DNA of 64,000 bases from Larkinella humicola (lineage in GTDB: Bacteria; Bacteroidota; Bacteroidia; Cytophagales; Spirosomataceae): NCBI RefSeq assembly GCF_008727875.1, contig NZ_VTWS01000005.1, forward strand, positions 434,001-498,000, in the 5' to 3' direction. A program made the translations under genes and the position numbers. Numbering within the stretch: the first letter of the stretch is position 1; each line of letters begins with the position of its first letter. Under the pieces are notes generated by a model. That model saw nothing but the letters and a program-made list of their open reading frames with translations, was not told where the DNA came from and did no database searches. Shown in pieces: positions 16,376 through 25,952 of the stretch.

Positions 16376-18133
16376 CTACTGCGGTTTTACGAATGTTTTT
16401 CCCCGGTTGTTGCCGGGTTTCTTCACCGGTGTTTTAGGGTTCTTCTTTTTGTCACCGGGTTTGTCCGGTGTTTTCACCCCCGCTGCGGGCTGAACGACGA
16501 TCTTCTTGAGCTGAGCCTGGACCTTTTTAAAGTCAGACTCGTTGGTTTCCAGCGTATTAAAATCCGTATAGGCGAAGGCTGTCGAAAGCAGGAAGTTCAC
16601 GTGGTTGAACCGGTCGAGGGAGCGCGGGTGCGACGAATACACCGACTCGCCTTTTTTGGCGGCCACATTCCGGAACGCGAGCATGGCGTAGTTCTGGTTT
16701 CTCAACGCATAACCGGTGGCCGCCAGGTCGGAGGCTCGCTGGCTGTTGTCCTGCCGTTGTTCGCCGGTCTCCGAAGCGTTCATGACGTATTGCAGAGCCG
16801 CAGCTTCCTCCGGCGATTCACCGGCTTCTTTTTCATCCCGCGCCAGTTTACTCCAGACTTTGGCCGCCTGCCGGGGGTCATAACCGGCCATGAACATGTA
16901 TTGCAGCCCGATGCGGTCGGCCTGGGTTTCCTGTTCACGGTTATAACTGCTGTGGTACATGTCTTTGGCCGCCTGAATCAGCTTGGCCGGCACATCGCTG
17001 CCGGTTTGGTAGCCGGTCACGGTGCTGCCGAAATCGGCCAGTGCCTGCCAGTCTTTGCCGGTTCGGTAGCTTTTGGTGTGGTGACGCTGGGTAACGTGGG
17101 CAATCTCGTGGCCCAAAATGGCCGCCAACTGGGCTTCATTTTCCAGTTGTTTGATCAGACCGGTATGCACAATGACCGTTCCGTTGGGATAGGCCGACGC
17201 GTTGAATGTATCGTCGTGAACCAGATAAAACTTGAAGTTGATAAAATCAGGGTGATTGGGGTCCAGTGATTTCAGGTATTCCGGAATCAGTTTCTGGCCC
17301 ACATCATTGACATACGCAAACAGGTTCCGTTCGGTCACGAAACGATACGACATGTCTTTCCCGATCTGTAAAACATCTTTGTTCATGAACAAAGCCTTGT
17401 TGATGGCCCGGCGCATCAACAGATCATCCTTACTGATTTCAACCGGGCGCATGGTGCCGGATTTGACAAAAATCACCCCGCTCGTATCGCGCCGACCCGT
17501 CACGGTCAGTTCGGCTCCCAACTGCATCTGGTTAAACGTCGTAAAGGTTTTGTTTTTCCATTCGTCCAGTCCCTTCACCTCGGCTTTGGGGTCCATCCGC
17601 ACTTCCTGTCCGTCGATGATGGCCCGGTTTCCATCCCGAAATTCGAGAATACCGCTGACCTTGGCCTTCCCGAAATACTCATCATCCAGGTAAATTTCTT
17701 TGGCGATGTTCCGCAATGTCCGCTGGCGGTGGTCGAAATGGAAGGTGATTTCCATACCGGCCCGGAATGAGGAAGGCGTCAGTATATCCTGGGGTTTCAC
17801 TTTCCGCCGGATTCCTTTCGAGTAGCTGACCTTACGCTTCGGAAACAGGGTTGAATCGGTCATGAACACGTGGCTATACCGCCCTTCTTCATCGTTTTCG
17901 GCCAGTACCAGCATGTATTTATAAGGCGGTTTAAACTCGATGATAATCCCTTTTTCGGTTTTATCGAGGGGCACTTCATCCACCGGCGTGTCATCCACTA
18001 CCGGCGCTACAGGCTTCGGAGCCGTGGTTTCCGGCTTCGATTCCTCCTTTTTTTTCTTGCCCTTCTGGGCCACCAGGGTCAACGGCAGAACGAGCAGCAT
18101 TCCCAACAACAGGTTAATACGTATGATTTTCAT
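16376..18133 (-). CDS. M48-family zinc metalloprotease
   Basis: About 585 residues from ATG 18133, chosen because it opens a signal peptide (MKIIRINLL to about residue 22); the frame is open further upstream into the neighbouring gene but with unlikely sequence. The mature N-terminus is Lys- and Pro-rich. An N-terminal domain of about 200 residues precedes the M48 catalytic domain with HEIAH (342-346) and the third ligand E402 in an ExxxD motif (D406). The C-terminal tail is again Lys/Pro-rich. No multi-span membrane topology is present, so it resembles BepA-like periplasmic M48 enzymes rather than HtpX. It sits between the DUF4384 gene and a caspase gene, giving this operon a second protease class. 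Confidence 0.88.
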   Translation of the reverse strand: MKIIRINLLLGMLLVLPLTLVAQKGKKKKEESKPETTAPKPVAPVVDDTPVDEVPLDKTEKGIIIEFKPPYKYMLVLAENDEEGRYSHVFMTDSTLFPKRKVSYSKGIRRKVKPQDILTPSSFRAGMEITFHFDHRQRTLRNIAKEIYLDDEYFGKAKVSGILEFRDGNRAIIDGQEVRMDPKAEVKGLDEWKNKTFTTFNQMQLGAELTVTGRRDTSGVIFVKSGTMRPVEISKDDLLMRRAINKALFMNKDVLQIGKDMSYRFVTERNLFAYVNDVGQKLIPEYLKSLDPNHPDFINFKFYLVHDDTFNASAYPNGTVIVHTGLIKQLENEAQLAAILGHEIAHVTQRHHTKSYRTGKDWQALADFGSTVTGYQTGSDVPAKLIQAAKDMYHSSYNREQETQADRIGLQYMFMAGYDPRQAAKVWSKLARDEKEAGESPEEAAALQYVMNASETGEQRQDNSQRASDLAATGYALRNQNYAMLAFRNVAAKKGESVYSSHPRSLDRFNHVNFLLSTAFAYTDFNTLETNESDFKKVQAQLKKIVVQPAAGVKTPDKPGDKKKNPKTPVKKPGNNRGKTFVKPQ

Positions 18134-18188
18134 AGGACCAGGGATAAAATAAAAAGGCGTGAGCCGCGTCAACGGCGGATTTAAAACG

Positions 18189-19715
18189 TCATTTCGTGCG
18201 TTGGGCCACCGCACTGCGGGTCGTCAGCACCAGCCGCGTCTCGGCCAGTTGGGGCAACCGGGCCATGCCCCGGTCCACACAGCGGGCGTTCTTCAGCGCG
18301 TCTTTCAGCGTTCCCACGATGATGTCCGCGCCGTGTTCGTTCGGTTTGGTTTCGACCGTACAAAACCGGGTGGTCGATGCCGCAGCAATCAGGGTTTCCT
18401 GACCGAAAGGCGGAATGCACTCAAACTGATCCGGAAACACGATGTCCTTGTTTTCCTGTCCCGGTTTAATCTCGAAGTCGTTCCAGAGCAGGGCAACCTC
18501 GCCGTTGGTCTGCACGTAGAGCAGCCGAACGTGGCCGGGCTTGTTGACCCGGATTTGCACCGTCATGGTGTCTTTTTCCCAGAATTCCAGGTTTTTCCGG
18601 GCCGTCCCGGAAGCCTTCATCGTGATCTGAAAGGGTTCGGCTTTGGCCTCCACGGGCGGAGCCGAAGCCGGTGGTGCTCCGGCCGTAATGGTCTGCTGGG
18701 TGGCAATCACCTCGTCGTTCTGTTCCGGTTTCAGTTGGAGACCCTTCTCCTGCACCCAGATAACGGGCAAATCCAGATTCGGCGTGAGTTTGGCGAAACT
18801 GTTGTCCGTAGCCGGGTCAAAGAGTTCGGTCATGATTTCAACCTGACCGCCCCGTTGCCGGTAGCTTCCGCGAATCCCCAGCCCCTGGGCCGGATCGTCG
18901 GCCACCACAGTCAGGCCTTCGTCGGTTTTTAGCCGTTGACGAAGCTCGTTCACCAACTGGTCGGAAAACGCATTGGTGAGTTGGCTGTTGTCATACGAAA
19001 ATTTTCTTACTACCACCGGTTTCTTCTTGTCCGGCAGTTTTTCCGTGATGCTTTTGGCCAGGCGATATACCGCCCAGCTCAGGCTGCGTTCACGCTGGCG
19101 AATTTCGGCCAGGTTCACATCCACCGGAAATGGAACGGCCTGGGGCGGAATGACGGCGGTTTTTTCAATCTTGACGATCCGGTAGTTCTGCGGCTCAAAA
19201 CCGCTCGATTCGGTGAGGATATCGAAAGAAAAATGGATCGCCAGCGGAGTCGCCCGTTTGGTTCGGGGCGTGCCCGGTTTGTTAAACTCCGTCGTTTGGG
19301 TCACATAGGTGACCATCACCAGTTTTCCTTCCTTGTTGCGGCTGAGCAGGTATCTCTCCCGGTCCAGGTTGGTTTCCGCATCGCCCTTGAACAGGCGAAA
19401 CTGCTGCGAATACTGCTCGACGGGATACGACTCGCCCATCAGATCGCTGAACACAAACGTCTCTTTGCCAGCAAACGACTGGGCAATCAGAATCTGTTGT
19501 TTGCTGTTGAACTCCCCCTGCGACTGGCAGTAAAAACCGGCTGCGTTCAGGGCGCTGGTATAGTCTTCCAGGGCCGTACGGCAATTGACAATGAACGCAG
19601 TGCTATCTCCCCGGGTGAAGCGTTGCTGAGCCCAGACCGCCGAAGAACCACCCCACAGCGACAGGAAAAGCAGACATGCAGTAGCCGTATATTTTTTCAT
19701 AAGTTTCATCAGCAT
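18189..19715 (-). CDS. exported DUF4384-containing protein
   Basis: 508 residues with a signal peptide (to about residue 30, ending VWAQQ); ATG codons at 19715, 19706 and 19697 are all possible. The N-terminal 190 residues are beta-rich and unrecognised. A middle region (about 230-320) with ITEKL and FSDQLVNELRQRL resembles LpoB/CsgB-type nucleotide-free binding folds. The C-terminal 110 residues (FWEKDTMTVQIRVNKPGHV, then LLWND and a FGQETLIAAAST strand) match DUF4384, a domain often linked to caspase-like proteins and CsgG-like proteins in bacteria. It lies 5 bp after the TPR-caspase and 55 bp before the M48 gene. It is likely a periplasmic partner of the peptidases; the role is inferred from context. 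Confidence 0.75.
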   Translation of the reverse strand: MLMKLMKKYTATACLLFLSLWGGSSAVWAQQRFTRGDSTAFIVNCRTALEDYTSALNAAGFYCQSQGEFNSKQQILIAQSFAGKETFVFSDLMGESYPVEQYSQQFRLFKGDAETNLDRERYLLSRNKEGKLVMVTYVTQTTEFNKPGTPRTKRATPLAIHFSFDILTESSGFEPQNYRIVKIEKTAVIPPQAVPFPVDVNLAEIRQRERSLSWAVYRLAKSITEKLPDKKKPVVVRKFSYDNSQLTNAFSDQLVNELRQRLKTDEGLTVVADDPAQGLGIRGSYRQRGGQVEIMTELFDPATDNSFAKLTPNLDLPVIWVQEKGLQLKPEQNDEVIATQQTITAGAPPASAPPVEAKAEPFQITMKASGTARKNLEFWEKDTMTVQIRVNKPGHVRLLYVQTNGEVALLWNDFEIKPGQENKDIVFPDQFECIPPFGQETLIAAASTTRFCTVETKPNEHGADIIVGTLKDALKNARCVDRGMARLPQLAETRLVLTTRSAVAQRTK

Positions 19716-19720
19716 TAGGG

Positions 19721-21286
19721 TTACAGAACAAGGGGCTCGACGGTTCGGTCGATGTATTCCGGTTGTTGGGAAAATCCATTTTTCTGGGTTTGGGCAATCA
19801 CCTCACTGCGTACATCCTGAAAAACATCCCCGATCCGTCGTCCCCGCCGAAGGTGCGCGAGCAGGGCCGCCGTATAGTATCCATTCTCCTTCGGGCCATT
19901 CCGGGCGGTGGAGCCGGGTGCGGTGGCCAGGGCTACGTAGCAGTTGTTGATGCTGTTTTCGACATGAATCCGCTTGAATCCGCGGCTCAGTCCGCCCTGA
20001 GACCCCGGGCGGGGCTGCTCGTCCGCAACTGCCGAAAGCCGCACCGACCGCGGGCTGTCTTTTTGGGCCGGAACGGTCGTTCCGGCAGGTTTACCAAACG
20101 GGTCGTCGCGGCAGGCATCGATGATAATGATGCAATAGCGGGGCTCCTGTTTTTGAATCGCGTCGATCAGATTCGTCACCGAAATGGCCTGCAAATCCAT
20201 GTCTTCCGGGTTTTTAAGCTGTGCATCAACGGGCAGCAGATAGTTTTCGCCCCGGTGCTGCACGCCGTGGCCGGCATAAAATACCAGTGCGACATCAGCT
20301 TTACTGGCTTTTTTGTAAAATTCCAGCAGCGTTTTATCGATGCCTTCCCGCGTCACATCGGTAACGAGTATGGTTTCGAAGCCCAGGTCGGCCAGCCGTT
20401 TTTGCATGGCTTTGGCGTCGTTTCGGGGTTGCCCTTCCAGGCTGTTCACGTTCTTGTAGTCGGAGTTGCCAACCACCAGGGCCACCCGCCGACCGTTGAA
20501 ATTGGAAGCTGGCAGCGCACCGGTTTTGCCGCCAATTTTCAGCTTCTGCTCCAGTTGTGCCTTGCCCACCAGCGCATCCGGAAAATCCGGATCGATGTCC
20601 AGCGATTGCTGGTAGTATTTGAGCGCCTGCTGCGGTTCACCTTTCTGTTCATAAGCTTCACCCAGATCGCAATACACCCGAAAAAGCTGGCCGTGTTTCA
20701 ATTTCAGGCTGGTCTGAAAATCGGCGATGGCCACATCGACCTGGCCTTTCCGCAACCGCGCCCGGCCCCGGTTTCGATACGCATAAGGCGAGTTCGCGTT
20801 GAGATCGATGCCTTTCTGGGCTGTGGTTTCGGCTTCGTCGAACCGGCCGTGTTTGGTTTGGCAGTAGCTCAACCCGCTGTAGTAATCCGCTTTGGAGGGC
20901 GCGCGGTTGATGGCCTGCTGGTAATCGCGGGCGGCCCGTTCATACTCGCTCAACTGAATGTAGATATAGGCACGCTGGGCGTAGTATTTGGCCGGCCCCT
21001 CGTCCCGGCGGATGGCCTGATTGACGTCCTCCAGGGCCTCCCGGTACGCTTTTACGGCGGGCAACGAGCGAACCACTGCACTCCCGTGGTAGGCTTCGGC
21101 GGCCGTCAGGCCATCGGGCTGGATTTTCAGCACCTCGCGGTAGTAGGCAATGGCCTTCTGCGGATCGGTTTCCCGGTCGGCCAGCTCCATCCATTGCAGC
21201 GCCGTCCGGGCCGACTGGGCCTGAATCGGTGGCCCGGAAAAAACAGCCAGACCCAGCAGCAGCACGAAGATTGACAGGTGTTTCAT
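19721..21286 (-). CDS. secreted TPR-caspase (C14, YAGHG/DACR class)
   Basis: 521 residues with a signal peptide (1-24). Residues 27-235 are TPR repeats (for example AYRNRGRARLRKGQVDVAI and ALKYYQQSLDIDPDFPDAL). The caspase domain (248-521) opens RRVALVVGNSDYKN and has H340 in FYAGHG and C392 in IDACRDD, both intact. It ends with a segment that would form the L4-like loop and C-terminal strand. TPR-fused caspases are known effectors or regulators in bacterial conflict systems, where the TPR part senses a partner. Here the signal peptide places it in the periplasm. Its start overlaps the stop of the upstream gene by 4 bp, so translational coupling is likely. Confidence 0.9.
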   Translation of the reverse strand: MKHLSIFVLLLGLAVFSGPPIQAQSARTALQWMELADRETDPQKAIAYYREVLKIQPDGLTAAEAYHGSAVVRSLPAVKAYREALEDVNQAIRRDEGPAKYYAQRAYIYIQLSEYERAARDYQQAINRAPSKADYYSGLSYCQTKHGRFDEAETTAQKGIDLNANSPYAYRNRGRARLRKGQVDVAIADFQTSLKLKHGQLFRVYCDLGEAYEQKGEPQQALKYYQQSLDIDPDFPDALVGKAQLEQKLKIGGKTGALPASNFNGRRVALVVGNSDYKNVNSLEGQPRNDAKAMQKRLADLGFETILVTDVTREGIDKTLLEFYKKASKADVALVFYAGHGVQHRGENYLLPVDAQLKNPEDMDLQAISVTNLIDAIQKQEPRYCIIIIDACRDDPFGKPAGTTVPAQKDSPRSVRLSAVADEQPRPGSQGGLSRGFKRIHVENSINNCYVALATAPGSTARNGPKENGYYTAALLAHLRRGRRIGDVFQDVRSEVIAQTQKNGFSQQPEYIDRTVEPLVL

Positions 21287-22311
21287 CGCAATTGACTCGG
21301 TTGATTCCAGTGAACGATCAGGTTGGATGCCTGAACCCAGGGCTCCCGGCGACCGGCCGGAAACGGCACGGCATCCGTTCGTTTGCGCCGGTAAAGCTGC
21401 GGGCTTTCGACCGAAACCGTAACGCCTTCCAGCACAATGAGCTGTCCGACCACCACCTTATCCGGGTTCTCGATAAAGTCATCACAATATTCCAGGTCGA
21501 ACGATTGAATCTGAAACCGGGCGATGGCTTCGGGCCTCAGCCGCAGCGCCAGAAGCTGGGCCAGCGTCAGCGTATCGGCTTTTTCACCGGTGATCACCAC
21601 CACGGTATCCGAGCGCATCAGTTGTTTCAGTTTACCAAGGGCCTGGGTTTGCCGGGTTGAGTCGGCCAGAAACCGAACAAACCAATGCTGCATCTGCTCG
21701 TGGTAGTCGGCCACTTTCGCAATGGTCAATCCCGGCAGATCGACCGAGCCGGTTTTCCGCCGGATGCTGTGAATAACCAAATCCTGGTAGGTTCCTTTCA
21801 ACTCCGTCGCTTCCAATTCAAGCACCCATTCGTCGCGTTGCCGCAGCGGTTGCCGGCCTTCGCTCAATACGCCCGTCAACGCCACTGACGCAGTCACCTC
21901 AAGGCGAGTGCGGTTCTTCTTTTTAGCCAATTGCCGCATCCGGGTCGGCTGAAGCTGGAAATGAAAGACATCTTCCCAGAACCGTTGCGAAAAACCGTTG
22001 GCCCAGTTCCGGGCGGTCGTTTGGGGCGAAACGTGCTGGTAAATAACCGCTGGCTGGCGCAGATCCGGAATCTTCACCGTATCGGCCACAAAAAAGTCTT
22101 GCCAGGAAGCCAGCTTCCGGGTGTCGGTCTCGGCCGAATCGACCCGGCTGCTGAGTCGATTGACCCGGTTTTCCCACTTCGCCAGCCAGTTTGCCACGGC
22201 CGGATTCACCAGATTGAATCCGGCGGGTTTATCGGGGGCGGCCCAACCGGTCGTACTGGAAATCCAGCCACCGATCAGAATTCCTACCAGTATGTTTTTC
22301 ATGCTATTCAT
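21283..22311 (-). CDS. exported protein of unknown function
   Basis: 342 residues, with a signal peptide (about 1-24, ending GWAA). I do not recognise a family. Residues 40-70 form a helix (WLAKWENRVNRLSSRVDSAE). A mixed alpha/beta body follows, and the last 100 residues are beta-rich with a VVVGQLIVLEGVTVSVESP segment. It overlaps the TPR-caspase start by 4 bp and starts 1 bp before the end of the next upstream gene, so it belongs tightly to this operon. A periplasmic accessory or substrate role is inferred from position only. Confidence 0.7.
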   Translation of the reverse strand: MNSMKNILVGILIGGWISSTTGWAAPDKPAGFNLVNPAVANWLAKWENRVNRLSSRVDSAETDTRKLASWQDFFVADTVKIPDLRQPAVIYQHVSPQTTARNWANGFSQRFWEDVFHFQLQPTRMRQLAKKKNRTRLEVTASVALTGVLSEGRQPLRQRDEWVLELEATELKGTYQDLVIHSIRRKTGSVDLPGLTIAKVADYHEQMQHWFVRFLADSTRQTQALGKLKQLMRSDTVVVITGEKADTLTLAQLLALRLRPEAIARFQIQSFDLEYCDDFIENPDKVVVGQLIVLEGVTVSVESPQLYRRKRTDAVPFPAGRREPWVQASNLIVHWNQPSQLR

Positions 22312-22312
22312 G

Positions 22313-23347
22313 TCAGTCAGGCTTTTTAGACGATGCGGACCATTTCATGTACCGGCTCAGGGCGGCAGGCAGGGGCGTTCGGTACTCGACGCTGTAGAGG
22401 TCGGTAATCAGCCAGCCCGCATTCTCTTTTTCCCGGTGAAAATCTTCCAGTTTGAGCAGCCAGCCCCGGCGAATGTCCAGATACAGATGCACTTTCTGGG
22501 TTTGTTGTAACGTCAGGCTACCGTCCTGAACAGCCTTCGACAGCCGGATCAGCGTTTTACTAACCGGATAGGCTGAAAGCGTAAAGGCCAGGAGGTTTTC
22601 GCGGTTGCGCAAAAAATTAAACAGATTCAAAAACCGGGTTTCGTGCGTTTCAGAACCGATAAACAGCGAACGATCGTTGCGTCGGGACGTATCCAGTCGC
22701 ATGGTATCCGTCCGCGAAGCCTTCAGAAACGGAGCCTCCGCGTCAATAATTTTCCAGTCCGAATAGGAATCCGTCCGGTTTCTTTTCAGAAAAAAGGTAA
22801 CCTTCTGGGGCGTATTTTTATACAAAACCGCGTATTCCACTTCGCCAAATAACTGCTCCGTGTCCTTCGGCAGCAAAACGGCGGCCGTGTCGTTTGCAAT
22901 CGTTGACACAAACTCATCCACCAGGGTTTGATAGGCCGGGCTGTGTCGGCCCGAGCGCGCATTCAGCCGCGGGTCGTCTTCGTTGAAAAGCATCCGAAGG
23001 TAACGTTCCCGCGGGTAGGTCAGCCGACTCAGGGAGTCGAAAGCCTGCTGCGTCGGCGTTTGCTGGTAATTGAGCCGGTGCAGAAAATCACTCACAAAAG
23101 CCACGCGCTGAATCATGAACGGTTCGGCGGGTCGGCTCACCACGGACAGATAGGCCGGCCTGGCCACCGAATCCGTGGAGAGCCTGGTCAGCGAATCCGT
23201 CGCCGGTTTTTTGAGGGTGTCCGTCACCCCGGCTTGCCGGAGTGTATCGGCCGGTTCCATCGTTCGTGGCCCCTCGATAACCGCCGGCGTCTGGCCCAAA
23301 ACCGCCAGCAGCGGAATGGCTCCCATTACTACTTGCCAAATTGTCAT
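22313..23347 (-). CDS. exported protein of unknown function, NTF2-like impression
   Basis: About 344 residues from ATG 23347, which opens a signal peptide (MTIWQVVMGAIPLL). A TTG five codons upstream is possible but less likely. After a Thr/Asp/Leu-repetitive linker (about residues 30-65) comes a helical-then-beta domain. It contains FGEVEYAVLYKNTPQKVTFF and DWKIIDAEAPF, which read like an NTF2-like cone fold. The C-terminus contains an arginine-rich segment and a YLDIRRGWLLKLEDF strand. No catalytic motif is seen. It follows the 200-residue gene by 15 bp and abuts the next gene. Its role in the caspase operon is unknown. Confidence 0.65.
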   Translation of the reverse strand: MTIWQVVMGAIPLLAVLGQTPAVIEGPRTMEPADTLRQAGVTDTLKKPATDSLTRLSTDSVARPAYLSVVSRPAEPFMIQRVAFVSDFLHRLNYQQTPTQQAFDSLSRLTYPRERYLRMLFNEDDPRLNARSGRHSPAYQTLVDEFVSTIANDTAAVLLPKDTEQLFGEVEYAVLYKNTPQKVTFFLKRNRTDSYSDWKIIDAEAPFLKASRTDTMRLDTSRRNDRSLFIGSETHETRFLNLFNFLRNRENLLAFTLSAYPVSKTLIRLSKAVQDGSLTLQQTQKVHLYLDIRRGWLLKLEDFHREKENAGWLITDLYSVEYRTPLPAALSRYMKWSASSKKPD

Positions 23348-23362
23348 TCGCGTTGTGTGCAA

Positions 23363-23965
23363 TTAGTTATCGTCCCGAACAGTGGCATCCACCGTGATAT
23401 TCCCCAACAAAACCATCCAGTTTTTCTCTTTGTAGAAGGGGTCTTCCCGCACTCGCAGGTCCGCTTCTATCTTCTTGGTGGTTTTATCCTGATAAACCGG
23501 GACGCCATTTCGCCAGGCTTTAAAGGCCTGAAAATACTGCCCGGCCGCCTGGTAGGACCCATCGGGCTGCTTTTTCCAATCACTCAACCGGACCGATTCG
23601 AAGTTGGTAATCTGCACTTTATCGTACTTGAGTGCCTTGATCTTTTCCAGGTATTGCCGCAATGGCAAGGTGATACGCCCCCCCGTATTGATATTGGAAA
23701 CCTCCACGCTGACATCTTTCTTGAACATCAGCAGGGCCTGCCGGATGGCTCCATTGCGTTCATCGAAGGGACGGTCTTTGTCCGCGATGATTCCCAGGTA
23801 GTCCACGAAGGCCTTGATCCGGATTTTAGCTTCTTCGCCAAAGTCCTGAAGTTGCTGCTGGGTCAGCGTATCCGGATTCATGTCAGTGGTGGCGTTGGCC
23901 CCCGATACCGATTGGACTCCGGTCAGCATCAGACTCAGCAAGACGGGTAGAAAAAAGAATTTCAT
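23363..23965 (-). CDS. small exported protein, possible NTF2-like
   Basis: 200 residues with a signal peptide (1-23, ending SGANA). The body has two helices (FGEEAKIRIKAFVDYLG) and a string of beta strands ending NWMVLLGNITVDATV. This order fits a small NTF2-like or nuclear-transport-factor-like domain, but the match is by eye only. It follows the first caspase gene of the operon by 48 bp. Similar small exported proteins are often found beside caspase genes in Cytophagales as far as I recall, which supports it being a partner rather than a stray gene. Function not known. Confidence 0.65.
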   Translation of the reverse strand: MKFFFLPVLLSLMLTGVQSVSGANATTDMNPDTLTQQQLQDFGEEAKIRIKAFVDYLGIIADKDRPFDERNGAIRQALLMFKKDVSVEVSNINTGGRITLPLRQYLEKIKALKYDKVQITNFESVRLSDWKKQPDGSYQAAGQYFQAFKAWRNGVPVYQDKTTKKIEADLRVREDPFYKEKNWMVLLGNITVDATVRDDN

Positions 23966-24013
23966 AATGATGGAGTAATTACCTGTAAAGTTTTATAGAT
24001 CAGCACCGTGCCT

Positions 24014-25243
24014 TTATTGATTCCAGATTTCCTGAACGGCGACTTCGGTATAAAACCGGCCCGATGGATCCAGTTTGGAAAGCCGCTCCACGATGTTGAC
24101 CTGCCGGATGCTTTTTGCCAGCGTCGAATAGCGGCTCATCAACTGATCCAGCGGTATCAGCGCCACCTGGGTCGCGTTGACGTATACTTTTACCCGGGCG
24201 TTGTGAACAAAATACTGCCCGGCCTGCGTCTGCTTCGAGGTGCGGACGGCATACGTGAGCGACTCATCCGCCAGCGTATTCAGAAAACCGTTGACGTCGC
24301 TGAAATCCGGTCGTTGAGCCGATGCCGGAGCCGCGGGCTGCGGGACTCCGGCGACCACCGGTGTCTGGACGGGAGCAGCCGCATTGGAATCGACCGAAGC
24401 TGATGCAGGTGTGGCTGTCGGATTGGCCGGAGCCACTGCCACCTGGCTGTCCGGCGCCGTCGCGGTGGAATCACCGGCCAATCCAACCGTGAAGATCGAC
24501 TCCTGTTTAGCCAAACGGGCTGCCTGAATGCTCCACATCCGGGTTTGGGTATCGTCGAGCAATTGCTCCCAGGTCACCCGTTCGTTGTAATGGCAGGCAT
24601 AATCGATCGATTGCAGGAGCGACCAGGTATAAAAACTCCCGCCCGGAGCGGCTCCCGAAACCTGCCCCCGTTTGCTGCTGGCGGCAATGACGCCCCCCCG
24701 CTGCTGCAGGAATAACTGGCGAAAAATGGCCGGATTACAGGCCGTCCCTTTCACCATAGAGCGGTCCTGGGGGACGTTCTCATCGATCACTTTGTTGCAG
24801 CAATCGCCGATGGTGAGGCAGAACCGGGCCTTCTTTTTCATCAATTCCTCATGAATGAGCATAAGGGGAAAGTTTCCGTCGCCGGTCGTATCGATTGCCA
24901 TAATCGGGAAGTTTCCCGCATATTTGGTCAGGTTGAAACCGTGTCCGGTGTAATAAAAAACGACAATATCCTCCGCACCACAGGTCAATCCCAGGATCGA
25001 TTTCCGAATCGCATCGTTGCTGAAACGGTCTTTCACCAACACGCCCGGCTTATAGACGTAGCCAATGCTTTCGGCAATTTTACTAAACTGCTCGTGGAAG
25101 CGAAGAAGATCCAGTTGGCAGGCCCGGGCCAGGGTTTTATCCTCGGTAGCCCCCACCATGATGACGTGGAAAGTGGGTTGGGATTGAGCCTGAAGCGTAG
25201 TCAGGCTGATAAGGCAAATGCAAAACAAGACGATCGATCGCAT
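24014..25243 (-). CDS. secreted caspase-like peptidase (C14, GHGxN/CNK class), first gene of operon
   Basis: 409 residues with a signal peptide (1-19, ending LQAQS). The caspase domain spans about 22-265: FHVIMVGATEDKT opens it, H101 lies in YYTGHGFN, and the nucleophile is C149 in GDCCNK, with a second cysteine at 148. The same GHG-aromatic-N and C-N-K pattern occurs in the caspase at 15097-16371. An Ala/Pro-rich linker (about 275-315) leads to a C-terminal domain (about 320-409) resembling the small NTF2-like unit encoded next door. It is the 5'-most gene of the ten-gene operon; the promoter should lie in the 709-bp gap upstream, but no clear one was found. Confidence 0.87.
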   Translation of the reverse strand: MRSIVLFCICLISLTTLQAQSQPTFHVIMVGATEDKTLARACQLDLLRFHEQFSKIAESIGYVYKPGVLVKDRFSNDAIRKSILGLTCGAEDIVVFYYTGHGFNLTKYAGNFPIMAIDTTGDGNFPLMLIHEELMKKKARFCLTIGDCCNKVIDENVPQDRSMVKGTACNPAIFRQLFLQQRGGVIAASSKRGQVSGAAPGGSFYTWSLLQSIDYACHYNERVTWEQLLDDTQTRMWSIQAARLAKQESIFTVGLAGDSTATAPDSQVAVAPANPTATPASASVDSNAAAPVQTPVVAGVPQPAAPASAQRPDFSDVNGFLNTLADESLTYAVRTSKQTQAGQYFVHNARVKVYVNATQVALIPLDQLMSRYSTLAKSIRQVNIVERLSKLDPSGRFYTEVAVQEIWNQ

Positions 25244-25952
25244 AAAGAATTTGTTTTTGTACCCATCAATGCCGGTAACCGGACGCAGGTTATCACCCTT
25301 TTTGAAAAAATGTGAAACTAAAAAAGGCCCATGGCCGGAGGTAGTTCTAACCGGGCGGCATCCCTTATATTACTTAATTCGCATTTTGGTAAACAAGGTA
25401 AAATTAGCCATCCCAAACAGGCTAACAATACCTACTTTCGGGTATTTCAACTAAGGGAAACGGGGAATAATCGCTGGTATCGGCAGTGTAAAGCAGAACC
25501 GGCGCTCGCTGGACGCAGCGTTGATGCGTGCTCACTCATTTCGGCCCATTTCTCTCGTGCTGATTTTGAGGATTATAACTCGTTTAGCGTAACTGGAATC
25601 TGCACCATTCGTCGCTACAGGAAAAGCATCGGCTTGCGCCCGACCCAACCTGCGCACTCAGTTCATTGTCTGTTAGAGATGGAAGTGTTACGCGAATGCT
25701 GACTGGAAGTGTGTGGAATGAAACTACGAGTGAAGAGCAAAAATACGCGGTATTCTTACAAATAAATACGGTTTTTTGATTAAAATTAATCAGGAATTTC
25801 TATTCTCTTTCCGGTTAGGTTATAAAGCCCGGGTGGTCAGAATTGCCGTGGAATTAGCGAAACAATGCCAACTGATAATCAAACCCTTCGTGAATAATTT
25901 CATAAAATTACCTGACCGATCACTACAACTCTATTAGGCAGGCCTATGGTTT
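25244..25952. other. 709-bp gap without a convincing gene
   Basis: No frame here has codon use or protein sequence like its neighbours. The part next to 25243 should hold the promoter of the caspase operon, but I could not pick out a good TTG/TAnnTTTG pair. Bases 25740-25930 are A+T-rich. A degenerate gene remnant in 25330-25700 is possible but not supported. Confidence 0.5.

Noticed and set aside
19763-21274. 503-codon + strand frame opposite the TPR-caspase
   Set aside because: Antisense to a gene with intact catalytic motifs; its translation shows no signature.
25331-25702. 123-codon + strand frame in the gap before the caspase operon
   Set aside because: Low-quality translation without domain; could be remnant DNA but not supportable as a gene.
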